DNA of 64,000 nt from Isoetes taiwanensis (GCA_021234155.1 JAJEKV010000028.1:17470825-17534824); one strand, 5' to 3'; positions 33,450-45,347 are shown, counted from the first letter of the stretch. Numbers and translations are program-made. The notes: generated from the letters alone by a model not told the origin.

Positions 33450-34376
33450 GATCAAAACATAAATTCAAGCCTTTTCACAAAGTGAGATGGACCACCAACC
33501 CGTGTATTGTAAGGGCTCTCTTTTTGGACTCGCAATCTATTGCAGGGTGAAAGTATGTTAAGGTGTGCCACTTTTGGACCTGCAGAAGCACCTACACTAG
33601 GTACTCCAAAACTGGATACTTTCTCATTTCTCTTTTCATTAAGAGCCATCTTCAAATAGCACACATGCTTTAGATGGTGCAGGTAGTCCGGCAGCTTCAG
33701 ATAGCACACAGGCTTCAGATGGTGCATGTAGTTCGGGTTCGGAACCGCCCGGGCAAGATCGGCATTTGAACCTATGCCTCGTTGGGGTCCAGGAGACGCC
33801 GTTTGGTTCAGATACCGAGGTAGCTGCACACTTCTTTACAGACATCATGCATATTCGGAGCCCAGGAACTTTTACTGCCCAAAGAGTGGGTGCCCACCGG
33901 CCTAACAGGCCACGCCATCTTCTGGTACATTTTTCAGTATCCCGGGATAGGTTGTATGTCTTACAGCATGGGAGCCACTTGAAAGGCACTCTCTTTTCGG
34001 TGCAAGAGGACCTCTCCGCAGTTCAGTTAACTCGACGGCGTGACGAGCTATGCAAGGTTCGAGAGGCGAGGCTCCAGCGAAAATGGGCAGTTTATCGTGG
34101 AGGCTCGGCACTTATTTTTGATCAGTGGCCTTCCAACCCCTGGTTGGGGTACTCTTAGTTGCCCACCCACATCTTGGTTTTGTTATAGTTGGATTTGTTT
34201 TAGTTGCTACGTTCTGTAAGGGGTTTAGCCCCCATTTCTTCTTCTGTCTGGGCTTATGCCCATACTTTGCTTCTGGGTTGGAGTTTGAGTTCTAGTTTGG
34301 GCTTACACCCTTTGTACTGTTCCGTCCCATAAGCTCGGAGAGCTTCCAGTGGACGTTAAAAACTTTATCTTTATCT
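33450..34376 (+). mobile_element. ORF1-only LINE-derived retroposon
   Basis: A unit with a LINE ORF1-like frame (33766-34158) is followed directly by a 3' UTR-like stretch. It ends at GTGGACGTTAAAAACTTTATC with a (CTTTAT)n tail (34350-34376). No reverse transcriptase intervenes. A related end, GTGGACGCTAAAAATATATT with (CTATT)n, occurs at 43735-43786. The 5' boundary is uncertain. Imperfect repeats of TTCAGATGGTGCA occur at 33665-33730. Confidence 0.5.
33766..34158 (+). CDS. LINE ORF1-like RNA-binding protein
   Basis: About 130 codons open. The order (a beta/alpha region HLLVHFSVSRDRLYVLQHGSHLKGT, then DLSAVQLTRRRDELCKVREARLQRKWAVYRGGSALIF) follows the RRM-like domain and C-terminal domain of L1-type ORF1 proteins, which bind the element RNA. 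The N-terminus is missing and no coiled coil is seen. The assignment is by pattern and is moderate. Confidence 0.5.
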   Translation: MNLCLVGVQETPFGSDTEVAAHFFTDIMHIRSPGTFTAQRVGAHRPNRPRHLLVHFSVSRDRLYVLQHGSHLKGTLFSVQEDLSAVQLTRRRDELCKVREARLQRKWAVYRGGSALIFDQWPSNPWLGYS

Positions 34377-34830
34377 TTTATCTTTATTAAAACTAATTCA
34401 AAAATGTTAAACAAAAATTAAGGACATCAATATTCAAAGTTAAGATAATGATAATGCTATCGGAGGCCAAAATGAGTACAACTGTTCTAAAATGTACCTT
34501 TTATTGAGATAATACACAGGTACACAGTACTCAGTGTTGGCTACCCTTTTGGATACTTTTGTGATTCCTAATCTTATACTTTTTAAGGCATACCCTACAA
34601 TGCTTTTACCTGCTAGTATATCCACTGTCTAACTACAAATGGAGAAAAGCTCTTCAGAGTATTCAGAAATAAATGGAGCAGAAGGGTGTCTGTTGGACGT
34701 CGTTTGAGAATACGATGGGCACACGTAGTGATGTAGAGTTGATAAGTTTTTGAGTTCCTATATAAATAAGTCTATATATATATATACAAGTGGTTGTACT
34801 ATGAGGGAGTACACAAATTCTGAGCCATCC
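34377..34830. other. No gene seen
   Basis: AT-rich sequence with no frame of interest. TATAAATAAGTCTATAT occurs here (about 34761) and again near 38350, suggesting a shared short repeat. Confidence 0.5.
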
Positions 34831-34835
34831 AATGA

Positions 34836-35690
34836 AGATTCTCTTAGATTCTCTTAATCCTATAGATTACTTAAGACTCTCTTACGATTCCCTTAGATTC
34901 TCAAAGATTATCTCAAATTTTCTCTAGATTCTTTAAGAATCTATATAGATTCTATATAGATTCTCTTAGATTCCCTTAGATTCCCCCTACTAAACACACT
35001 TACTGTGAAAGATTCCCTAAGATTCCACAAGCTTCCCCTACATTCTTAATATTCTATAAAGATTCCTCTAGATTTTCAAACATTATCACAAGAATCCTCT
35101 AAATTCTCCAAAATTCTATGTAGATTCTCATAGATTTCATTAGATTCTATGTAGATTCCCTTAGATTCTACAGAGATTCCCCTAGATTCTCTTAGATTCT
35201 ATAAAAGTTCTCTTAGATTCTTCAAGATTCCGGAAAAAGTATCCTAGATTCTTAAATATTTAGTGCCTTAGATTCTCTTAATCCCATAGATTATTTAAGA
35301 TTCTCGTAAGATTCCCCTAGATTCTCAAAGATTATCCCAAATGTTCTCTAGATTTCCCTAGATTCTTAGATTCCTTTAGATTCTATCAAGATTCCTTTAT
35401 TAAACACGTTTAGATTCCCCAAGATTCTATGTAGATTCTCCTAGATTCCCTTAAATTCTATGAAGATCCCCTAGATTCTCAAAGATTCCATCAAGATTTT
35501 CCTAGATTCTTAAGCATTTTTTGAAGATTCTCTTAGATTCCCCTAGATTCTTTGGAGATTCCCATAGATTCCTTAAGATTCTCTTGAGATGTACTTGATT
35601 CCCAAATATTATCCCAAGATTCCTCTAAGTTCCCCAAGTTTCTACATACCCTTAGGTTCTATGAAGATTCACCTAGATTATCTGAGGTTG
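34836..35690 (+). repeat. Degenerate minisatellite of TTAGATTC units
   Basis: About 850 bp is built from variants of (C/T)TTAGATTCT(C/A) spaced roughly 10-13 bp, often paired as AGATTCTCTTAGATTC, with occasional TTAAGATT and CAAAGATT variants. A longer-period duplication is also visible (AATCC(T/C)ATAGATTA near 34857 and 35280). No coding potential. Confidence 0.9.
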
Positions 35691-35699
35691 CACGGAATG

Positions 35700-37960
35700 A
35701 TGTCAAACCACCACTCATTGGAAAGCATTCGATGAGAGGAATCCAATGGTTTAGGTCCCACTTTGATCCGAGATCTCGATTGCAAGTTAAAGTCGTTTGA
35801 AGGCAACACAAAAGAAGGAAGCTTCCATAAAAGCTTCATAATTAATGGGATGCCACCTCATTACCTTTTCATTAAATAAGGGTGACACCTCACCTCCTTT
35901 AATATAAAAAACTCTAATTTAATAAAAAAATGAATGGCTATGATTTCTCCTCCCCCTTTTGATCTAACGGTGGAGATTGGTTACACTAAATCCACTTTGA
36001 GAGGAAGCTTCCTTGCACCTTCTTTGTAAAAATCAAGGGCCATGATTTCACCTCCCCTTTTTGATCCAATGGTCCAGGGATGTGTTGCATGCCCTCATGC
36101 ATGGCCATGCATGCCCCATGCATGACCCATCCATAATCCAATGGCCCAGGTTTCGCCACATAACCAGTGCCCCCAATTCGACGGCAAAGAAGCATGTCAC
36201 ATATTTTTAACACATTATATAAACCATGGGTGCATCGTTTCCCTGGGACACATAGAATAATTATATAAATATAATGATATATAAAGCAGAGTCCTTTTTT
36301 CATACTTTTCCTATTTATTTGATGCTATTTGTTTGAGACAAGCTCCCGTTGACACGTGGTGCTTTGAAAAAATAGTCTCTGTCCTAAGAAATGCCTGCAG
36401 GCCGAATGGGTGTAAATCCTCAGTCTTCCGACTGGGAGGTTCACTGCAACAACTCTTGCGCCATTTTGAAAGTGGTTCATTTTGGTGCAGCCTTAGAAGA
36501 CGTTCCCTTTTACGATTTGGATTATGTCACAACTCAATCGCAATCACAGAGCTTTTTTAGATCGCATTCTCAAGGCATTGAAAACTGGGGCCCCAAATCC
36601 AGCGCCACCCAGTTTAGGCCCTCTTCTTAAGACAGCAGCTGGAGCGGCAAGCAATGCAGCAGGCAGAAATGTGGGCGCTGGTAGTGCAGCAGCGGGATTC
36701 TCAATACGGTGACGATGGGGCTGAGACAGATGGGGCAGCCGTGGATTCTCAACAAATGGGGAAACAAAGAAGCCAGATTCTCAACAAATCCCCTGCTCTC
36801 GTTGTTCAGGGAGCCTTTTGGGTTTTTTTTTTCCTTTGGGTTCAAGTTGCAATGGCAGCTCTACGCTCTTCAAAAAGGGGCAAAAGCAGGGGATTCAATT
36901 TCTGGCTTGGGAGTGACTAAATCAACCTAAACACCTTGCAGAGGCGCCGTATTCTCAACTATTTCGATCTTGGGCTTCTTCAAAGCAGGCTCAGGAATGG
37001 GCTCTAAGCCATTCTTGAAGCAGATACACTTCTAAGCTTAGTATTCCGGTAAATCCGTTGAAGGACACCCCGAGGCGAAATTTGCGAGGCGGAGACTAAG
37101 AGTACCTCCTCATGGCTATGGCTATGGCAATCGCCTCAGTGGGAGCTCACTTCCCTGGGCCTTTCTATGGCGGAGTTAATGTAGTAAGGGCAAAAGCAGT
37201 TTGCCCATATGCTTTATCTTAAGAAACAACTCACGATTGCATTTGAATGCTATGCCGGCCATAGCCATAATCTGGATAGCTTTCCTCGTCCCAATAAATT
37301 ACTATATTGTATTGCAGCTCTGCACCAATTTGCAAAATGCTGCTAATCAGCTCGTGATCTGAAATTTCGAACCGGGTTTAATGCACTAATAAGGATTTCA
37401 ATCAATGCTTTATAACCGGAGGAAAATTTTTCACAAGGATTGCAGAGTAACTCCTACCCAACTAAGCTCCAGAAAGGGTCTATTGATCCAAATTTATGGA
37501 TCTGGGCTTGTTTTAAGTGGAAAAGGTAAGACCGGAATCAGATTCACACATGCAATCCGACTGACAGAAATGCTGAATGACCCAGATCGCAAGAGGACGA
37601 ACATGCATAATTCAGCAACATCGCATTTCCATAGCCTGCCTGTTTCTTATTATATAGCATTTTTTTGGCAGAGGAAAAGCGGTCCTAGCCCATGCGGCCC
37701 ATCTCTTTTTCTGCCAGGGCATCCCCGGACTAGCAAGGGTCCAAATTCTCTCTCCTATTTCCTTGTGTTTAATCTCGGCCGTTGGATTAATACACTTTGT
37801 ATTTAAATGATGTATTTGATGCCTATACGGAACGTATAATATGGGCTGGTTTACGGCTGTAGCATCTGAACCGTGGCGACAATATCTTTAACAGTTGGAA
37901 ATTTGTTTGTACGTATGGTATTATAACAAAGCATTCTACGTGACGTATCATCCAGGCAAC
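35700..37960. other. Unclassified region, no confident gene
   Basis: A unit with ATGATTTC(T/A)CCTCCCC and TTTGATC(T/C)AA is repeated at 35940 and 36043. The 36330-37160 part is more GC-balanced and has several overlapping short frames (such as 36391-36630 and 36524-36712, the latter Ala/Gly-rich), but none matches a family I know. A short ATG frame near 37102 starts with Met-Ala repeats and a small hydrophobic N-terminus; it ends after about 37 codons. Confidence 0.45.
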
Positions 37961-37966
37961 CCCAAA

Positions 37967-38036
37967 TCTTGGAGCCTGGCATATGGATTAAGTCATCTTC
38001 ATCTTGGAGCCTGGCATATGGATTAAGTCATCTTCA
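37967..38036 (+). repeat. 35-bp tandem duplication
   Basis: Two adjacent copies of a unit containing TCTTGGAGCCTGGCATATGG and AAGTCATCTTCA with a 35-bp period. Confidence 0.9.
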
Positions 38037-38313
38037 TCTTTTGCATACACACCTGCTGCAGATGACAGGCCAAACAGATGAAAAGAGTTCGTTTTAGGCC
38101 CTTATAGAATTGTGACTATCAGTAATAATGAAGTTGATATTAATTTTTTGTTCTGAACTTAGATTCTTTTGATTTAATACAAAACATCTTTCGTAATGAG
38201 TCGTTATGGTCAATATTCTTCTATCGTGCGGGCACTGAACACAAGACAAAAAAAATGCAGATTCAAATTCTGCATGTTCTAGCATGTATAGACGCGTTGG
38301 GGAAGAGAAACGT

Positions 38314-38337
38314 TCGCGGCGGCCTTGGCCGCCGCGA
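38314..38337. other. GC-rich perfect hairpin
   Basis: TCGCGGCGGCC and GGCCGCCGCGA flank a TT loop, giving an 11-bp perfect stem within AT-rich DNA. A diverged duplication follows (TATTCACCCAGTAAAATAAG at 38362 versus TATTCATTCGGTAAAATTAG near 38550, each followed by a CTCGAGAGGG/CTTGAGAGGG-type stretch). Confidence 0.7.
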
Positions 38338-38649
38338 TAAGTTTCTTGTATAAATAAGTCTATATTCACCCAGTAAAATAAGTTTCTAAACTCGAGAGGG
38401 GTGGAGTGTATTGGTTATTGGCAAGGCAATCAACAAGGAGGTATTGTTATATTGGGACAGGTTTTTGGGAGAGGTAACTGGAAAGATAGATGATAACAAT
38501 TGTCGTTCAACAAGATCATGGACAAGCAAGTTGGACGAATGAGCAAATTCATATTCATTCGGTAAAATTAGTTTTTGAACTTGAGAGGGATAGAGGGATC
38601 TGCAATTCCTTTTTGAAGGAGGTAACATGAATGCTACGTTCAATAAATT

Positions 38650-39890
38650 CAGAGGAAGGGAAGAAGGACAGAGTAGTAACGACTAAACGGAACTCAAAAT
38701 TTAAAATTTAAATTTAGGGCTGAGTTTACCAATAAGGTAAAAAGAAGATTGACTATCATTGCAATGCATCTAAAGAGATACAACTATGATGCTAAAATCT
38801 AAGGCCAATAACAGTGTATTGACGACAAGAAATATGCTTCAGAAACATCTGCAGTTCAGGGAAAGTGAGTTACTTATGCAAAGCAGAGTTGCATAAGCCT
38901 ATATTGGATGAAGTAAACGAATTGCAACAGTTGGCGGGAACAATTTTAAAAGGAGGAAGAAACCCGAATCTCTAGAATGCTAAATGAGTTTATAGAAAAT
39001 AGGAGCCTTAGTAAGAAGAATCAATATGTCTATGGGTAAAGATGAACTGTTAAAATAAAGGAAGTGGTTACTGGTGTGTTGCAGTAACTCCACCTTTTTG
39101 GCTGCGATTTTTAGGCACACCTCAACGTGCTATTTGACCCTGCACAATCAGATGGAATATTGCTGAAGAATAAAGATCTATGGATAAGTAATGATCTATG
39201 AAAAGGTATTTCCTCTGATTATATAAAAAAAAAACTAGCAAAAGAACAGAACGCATGTCATGCTGCTCTTAGAAAAAATGCAATTTACTACACTAGAATT
39301 GGACGAAATGCGGTATTTGTTTGGGAACATGGAGAACTACATTTTTAAGTTAGTTAGAAGTCTAGTTTTAAATGATGACAGGTAATCAAGTATAGGAGAA
39401 GGATGAATGAAAAATGAGGTATGGATATATCATATATGTATTTTTTGAGCAATCAATACATCTTAATCTTTCTTAGTGAACATGATTAGCAACTTTTGCC
39501 ACAGAGCTGAGCACTGTAGTGCATTTCATATATTCGTGCCAGTTGTGTTGCAGTGCTCTCCACTTCACCTCATCTAGCTTACCTAATGCAAGCACTTGGT
39601 GAAGTCTTTGTAGATATGCATGGGTATACGTTTTGAGAAAGGAGATGAGGTGATAGAAGGGACTTACTATAAGAGCTGGTGAATTCTGAATCGAGCTATA
39701 AGTTTTGTATGGAAAATAAAAAATAGCTTATGCTTCTCAAGTTGCAAAAAGAGTGATTCCTCAAGCAAAGCACGTCGTTAAACGAATGTGGTCTACACTC
39801 TCAGCTCCAAAGAGGAAAAAGATATTTCGGAAAGGCTTCCTATATTATTTGATTAGATGAAAGAGAAATTAGTATTTGTCTCCACGACTA
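38650..39890. other. No gene seen
   Basis: AT-rich with dense stops in all frames. It may include the unreadable upstream part of the decayed LINE that becomes recognisable at about 39.9 kb. Confidence 0.5.
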
Positions 39891-39894
39891 AAAT

Positions 39895-40780
39895 GCCTCC
39901 ATCATGCCACCACCCTATCAACGACAATGTGGGAGTGCACCAAAGATCTCCACTGTTCCCCATGCTATTTGAACTGTACATTGATCAACTGGAGTAATGG
40001 CTTAAATTCTCGCCTATTACATCATTAGGCAATTGATATATGTAGACGATATGGATATGTTACCTCACACTTCAGCAAGTATGCAGTAGCATCTGGACGC
40101 ACTGAGCACTTTCTGTGAGAACATTGGAATGCGGGTAAACTTGGCAATGACCAAGCTACTCCTCGTATTACATTTTGGACAACATAGACAACCTCACCAC
40201 TTATTATAGCCAAATGTAGTGGTTGTACAAACATACAAATATCTTGGAGTCATGTGTATGGCACAATGAGTAACAGCAGGTTAAGGAAGCCATGTAGAAC
40301 AATTTCCACAAAGTAGAGCTCTATGATTGATCTTACGAGGCACACTTGTTTAGGGTTTTGGTAGAACTAGTTCTTTTATATGGAGTGAACGTATGGGGGC
40401 AAATGATATCCCTTGCCACTTGGAGTGAATGATGGGAGCCAAAAAGCCTTTCTGGCTCGGGCTCTTAGAGTCAAATCCACGGTTTTGTCCCATTACGGCT
40501 CTTGCCTCTACAATATGCTGCTTTCACAGTGACATACTATATTGCCAAAAGGTGGGGAACATAAAAGACACCCGACGTCTGAATCTGGCCTACACACATG
40601 TTGTGAGTTTAGAGCATCTTAAACCATGTTAGCATGAAAACAGGATATGTAAGAGTTGCCAAATGGGAGGCATTGAAGATGAATGCAATATCTTCATATT
40701 TTTCCAATGTTTGCAACTATTCGAGCACGATATATTGATCTGCTCTCATGACAACACTTTACCTTTTACACTGATTCTTC
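39895..40780 (+). pseudogene. LINE-2: highly decayed non-LTR reverse transcriptase
   Basis: Across shifting frames the text reads NVGVHQRSPLFPMLFELYIDQLE (compare the RT motif GVRQG-PLSP-LF), a relic of the catalytic box region near 40040, and SVRTLECG/CENIGMRVNLAMTK-like text near 40115-40160. It then reads LLYGVNVWG (40375-40400) and a Cys-rich CQMGGIEDECNIFIFF segment (40660-40710). This is a different LINE lineage from LINE-1. Stops and frameshifts are too many for a product. The clade is not resolved. Confidence 0.7.
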
Positions 40781-41269
40781 TTATGTATTCTTTTCTCGTG
40801 TAGTTATTTTGAAGTGCTAAGTTGTTGAAAGATGATCATTTGAGCCTTCTCTGCCTCAACTTTGTTGAAATCTTTGTAAGGAATACTGGATTGGACCTTG
40901 TACAAGACTAACCTTTATGTTTTTAGTTGCCTTCTTTTCCTTAAATTAGGCCATATGTTGCAATACACCTTTTCTAAGCACCCTTTGGGCATTACATTCC
41001 TGGGTTATTGGAACACTTACTTTACACATTGAACATGTTAGAAGGGTGGAATTTTTGTTGCTTTTTAATGCTTTGAGTACTATTTTTGGACACTCATGTC
41101 TGCCTCTGTATCTATAAAGTTTTTTTTTATTTCTGTGTGATTAGATCAACTAGTTCAAGAAGTGACAATTTATCTTCGATTTGAGAATAAGAAGATAAGA
41201 TAGATTCTCGAACTAGTGTAGACAATATATGTTTACTTCTTATTTATAGGCGTCAGTGGATTTGTTGGA

Positions 41270-41372
41270 GGTACATAACGATCCTCGTTTGTGGGGTATG
41301 CATGTACAAGTTTTTGTATACTGTATATTAAGGTTTGCGAAATACTATAAGGTTTGAAAGAATATACTTAAT
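41270..41372 (-). repeat. Short repeat, inverted partner of 4340-4432
   Basis: TACATAACGATCCTCGTTTG and the following text are the reverse complement of the left flank of repeat copy 1, with a few differences (CGATCG versus CGTTATG region, TTGAAAG versus TTAAGG). Confidence 0.7.
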
Positions 41373-41429
41373 GGTGCTAATTTTGTACATGTATTGTAAA
41401 TATATTTTTGGGGCTCTCGCTGCCCTACG

Positions 41430-43623
41430 TAACCCCCCGTGTGAATATGCACCCAAACCAAAGGGGGTTTAAGGGGGATTTTAATTTAAATGTGTTAAAT
41501 ACAATGGTTTGCGTTAATAATGTTAATGGTAGTTGTGTGTTGATTGTTATATTAAAAAAAAAATTGGGTCCTTCGGGCCCTAACTAAAGCAAACATAGGT
41601 AAACTTTATGGGCCAGTTAGCCTGTTTATGGTGTAAGTGCCAAGAAATATACACTATAGACGTTGTTTATGTAAGTACATAAACAACAAGGCTTACAGCT
41701 TCCTCATGTATAACCATGTAATACCAGATCTCCTAATTTGATATACCAATTTAATTTATAAACAAAAGTAGAGGACGCAATTAATGTAAAAGGTTCCGTG
41801 ACCTTCAAAAGCGCTTTTACATGTGATGCTATGCTTTGGTCTTCATGTAGCCAAATTGAATAGTAGCCAAATTGAATAATAGAATCCTTGATGGACCATC
41901 ACATAAACTTGCAGAAGTTGCATAGTATGCATTGTTTTAATAATACCAATCACTTATGTAGAAATAAAGTTGCATAGTATGCATTGCTTTAATAATACCA
42001 ATCACTTATGTAGAAATAAATGGCAGTGTTCTTACAAGCACTACAACGAAGAATTTCATCTTTACGAGAATGAGTATTCTTATTGATATTAGAATTTATT
42101 TTCAGCAAGAATTCAAATTCAGCAACTTTTGCTTACCATTTATGAAAACTCCATCTATAGAAACTGGATACCAATGTAGGTTTTTGGACATGACAACTCT
42201 AGATTCTTCATGTCCTTAGAGATTCAATTCTGTACAATTCATCCTCATAGCTCATAGTCCTGATATCTGTACAATTGTCTCTGCATTGTATACTCCAAAA
42301 TCTGAGGCGTAAATACCTGTGTCTCGGCAAACCACAGTCACATAAAAATTTCGACACAATTCTTCCAAGTTGGTGCGATTCCTAAAGCTAGATGGACTTA
42401 CAAGGCTACCTAACATCATGATACACGCTTGGCTGTGAGGTCATATTGGCATCAACAGAGGTTTAACCAAAGGTAAGACAAGTAAAATTAACAGGAATTT
42501 CTTTGAAAGCAAAATAAGAAGAAAAGCGAGAAGTTTAGTGCAGGGCCGCATCGCATTGGGCAGAGAAAAATGATTGTTCTGAAACCATGAATGGGACTAG
42601 TATTCAGAAAGGGGCTAATTGAAAGAAGAAAAGGAGGAGAATCTAAACGAGCTAGCCATTTGAGGCTTGTAGCAGAAGCAAGAAACCAAGGCTTTCAACC
42701 CAAAACTCATCATCAATCTTCTTACAAATTGCTGCAGAAGCTATGGACCGACATCAATAGAGCCTGAGTAAGTGTATCTAACAAAGGGCTTCTGCCACTG
42801 TCTTATAAAGCAGTTCCATTCGAAAAAATTTTGAGCTTAAGCCATTAGAAGAGTTCTGTGTTGTAGAGCTCTTTTGGCAGCCCCTGACGAAAAGAAAAGC
42901 CCCAAGAGCAAGAGCTTAAGTCACATCTGAAGCACAGATATGGCAGCCAAAGTTCAATCTTCAGACCCATTTCAAGAAATCAAGAATCGATGTTTTAAGA
43001 CCGGAAAAGATCTGCATGGCCAATCTGTAATCTGCACCATTATTCTCTGTTAAAAATGCCACAAATCCATGCCTGGTTTCTTTCGATCTGAACTCATTAA
43101 CCTTTTCTGCCGCTGCTTCTTCGTCCTTCAACCCAAATTCATGTCGATCGGAAGAGGAAACTCGCCTTCACCTGCAAATATTTCCTTCAAATCCGACCTG
43201 GGCTGCAGCGTAACCTGGTGCCTCTTCTCCTCCCGCAGATCTACCAGATGGATAGTGAGCCAGGTTTTGCATGTTTTCAACAGCTGCTAAGCCTTTAAAA
43301 TCAATAAAACGTTGACGAATCTGACCTCCACATAGCTGCTGTTGTAGCAGGTCGAGATTTAGCTTAGCCATGGTTTCATTCTGGTAGTATATCTACCCAA
43401 ACTAAGACCTTGATTATGGCCCTAATCCACACAACCCTAAAAAAAAACCCTAAAAATAATGGGAGGATTTGCCCCCTTTTCTAAAATCAACGGCTAACAA
43501 AAGGGTGCACTCTAGAAATACTATTTAGTATACCTAGATGAATACGGCCACCAAATCATATGAAAACCTTAGAGAAAACAGTACAAAAACAGAAAAAAAA
43601 CCCCCTGTTATAATGCTACATAT
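41430..43623 (+). repeat. Unclassified dispersed repeat, copy 2
   Basis: Same 5' end (TAACCCCCCGTGTGAATATG, then CCCAAACCAAAGGGGGTTT), same GGGCC-TTCGGGCCC hairpin, and the same 3' end (TGCACTCTAGAAATACTATT to CCCCCTGTTATAATGCTAC) as 4491-5984. The filler between is different and longer. A 60-bp internal direct repeat (GTTGCATAGTATGCATTG...) lies at 41918-42020. A minus-strand gene-like fragment sits near its 3' end. Confidence 0.65.
43168..43371 (-). pseudogene. Gene-start-like fragment inside repeat copy 2
   Basis: On the minus strand an ATG frame begins MAKLNLDLLQQQLCGGQIRQ, followed by RFIDFKGLAAVENMQNLAHY. Reading further left (43060-43150) another frame gives DEEAAAEKVNEFRSKETR. These have the composition of a real protein and may be captured exon pieces. 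I do not recognise the gene. Confidence 0.35.
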
Positions 43624-43786
43624 TACTGCTAAGGTTTTTCCCTCGAAAACCCTTCGGGGTGGGGGTTTTTTAATCCTGTCAGTAATACGCTTGCTGCTCT
43701 CTTTTTTGTTTGGGTCCCATAGGCCAATTGGTCTCCGTGGACGCTAAAAATATATTCTATTCTATTCTATTCTATACTTTTTGTAG
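43624..43786 (+). mobile_element. SINE-like or LINE 3' end with (CTATT)n tail
   Basis: About 160 bp ends GTGGACGCTAAAAATATATT and a (CTATT)n microsatellite. The end resembles the ORF1-only LINE end at 34350 (GTCCCATA then GTGGACGTTAAAAA). Probably the 3' end shared by a LINE and its SINE partner. The 5' limit is unknown. Confidence 0.45.
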
Positions 43787-43833
43787 CCCATCTCTCGTTT
43801 AAGGTCCTCCCCAGTCTTAGCACGCTTCATCTC

Positions 43834-45334
43834 CTGTGATGTTCCATGTATTTATACAGTAGATGTATAACTACACTGACACATCACCAGTGTATCGGGA
43901 CCATTGGGAACTAATCTAAAAGGGTTTATTGCAACTAACTTAGCCTAATTAGGCTAAGTAATGGTATTAATTAGTAATGTAGGCTAATTAGAGAGTGCCA
44001 CTTGGTCTAGATCGATTGGCCCAGAGGCAGCTTGCCATTTTGGGATGGCAAATTGGGCTCCCATCCCCAATTATGTCCCAATTCAAAGTTGGGGGAAGAT
44101 TGAGGAAGATAGGAGCGGCTACAACCCTGAAACCTGATCTGCACCATGGATGTTCTTTGTGATACTGGCTCTAGCCCGGATACTGGTTAGTTTTAGTGTA
44201 GTTTGTGTTCTGCTAACCCTTGTTTGAGTAGATAAATGATTAGATTCTATTCTATGATCTATTTGGGAATGATGATGGATGCTTTGTATATGATTGTTCT
44301 TTCCTTTTGTTCCTCCTGTGTTGGATTGGTTTAAGGGGTATAGAGACCTAAAAGCTATCTAGATTTAGTGATGCCCCTAGCTAGAACCCCTTAAATCTCA
44401 GTAAATGCGGCCTGTGCACAAGATTCCACCTGGCTGTGGATGTTATGCTGTGATTCAGCACCAGACAATGAGCATGATGGTGAAACAGGAGTGGAATCTT
44501 GCCTAGTGTGGCTACATGATTCTTATAGTGTGCTAGGCTTATAATCGGTCATCGTGTAGGGCCAAATATGGGTCTGACACCTCCTGGGCTGCAAGATACA
44601 TACCTAAAGGGGCATCTTGGGCTCGATGGGCATGCCGGGGTGGCCCGTGGATTTTGGGGGGTTAAAGTCGGGTACGGATGCGTGGTTGCCTGAAGGAACC
44701 ACGATCCTCTAGCCACCCATGGAACCATCATGTTCTGGAAGTGAATTCATTTTCTCTCTGCCTCCACGGACCGGGGAGATGTAACCCGAAGTAATCTCAT
44801 AGGGTGAATCCATGAGATTGTGATTCCGGAAGGGTACAATGACGTCATAGCATGTTTCAGCCTATCTGCAAAGTGTGCACAGGAGGGGCGGATGGAGTGG
44901 ATTACCTTTGCCATTGTTCTATGCCAGCCAACGCCATTGTCATGATTCTATCTGTTGTTATCTGGAGGCCTTGACCGTCGGTTGTTTCCCTGGAGTCTGA
45001 GCCTGGGTTAGAACCCCAATTGATGCATTGCATATGTTATGTTGATGTTGGGATGTTATTCGCATTGATGATGGATGGGCGACCCTTCGAGGTGGCATAT
45101 ACTATTTGATGTATTGTATGCTAAAAGCTAACTTGTATTTACGCTTCTGCTATATAGGATTCCCATAGAAGTCGTGGGATGAATGACACCTCCGTGTCCT
45201 TCACCCGGGCATTTGACCATCCCAGGTGGCCGGAGGTAGATGGAGGGCCTTTCTACAGTGATGTGATCGCCATGGAAAGGGGATTTCTCGTATTTATACA
45301 ATGGGAGCATCATATAGGTCTAGGGAGCGTTACA
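43834..45334 (+). repeat. Gypsy-C 5' LTR (1501 bp)
   Basis: Starts TGTGATGTTCC and ends GCGTTACA, one base before the primer-binding site. It aligns with 61553-62981 throughout, with indels. Segments also align with the Gypsy-B LTR, showing related families. Confidence 0.95.
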
Positions 45335-45335
45335 A

Positions 45336-45347
45336 TGGTATCAGAGC
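45336..45347 (+). other. Primer-binding site of Gypsy-C (initiator tRNA-Met)
   Basis: TGGTATCAGAGC lies one base after the LTR end, identical to the site of Gypsy-B. Confidence 0.95.

Noticed and set aside
37102-37215. Start of a plastid-targeted protein (Met-Ala repeats, small hydrophobic N-terminus)
   Set aside because: Only about 37 codons with no continuation or splice donor that I could support.
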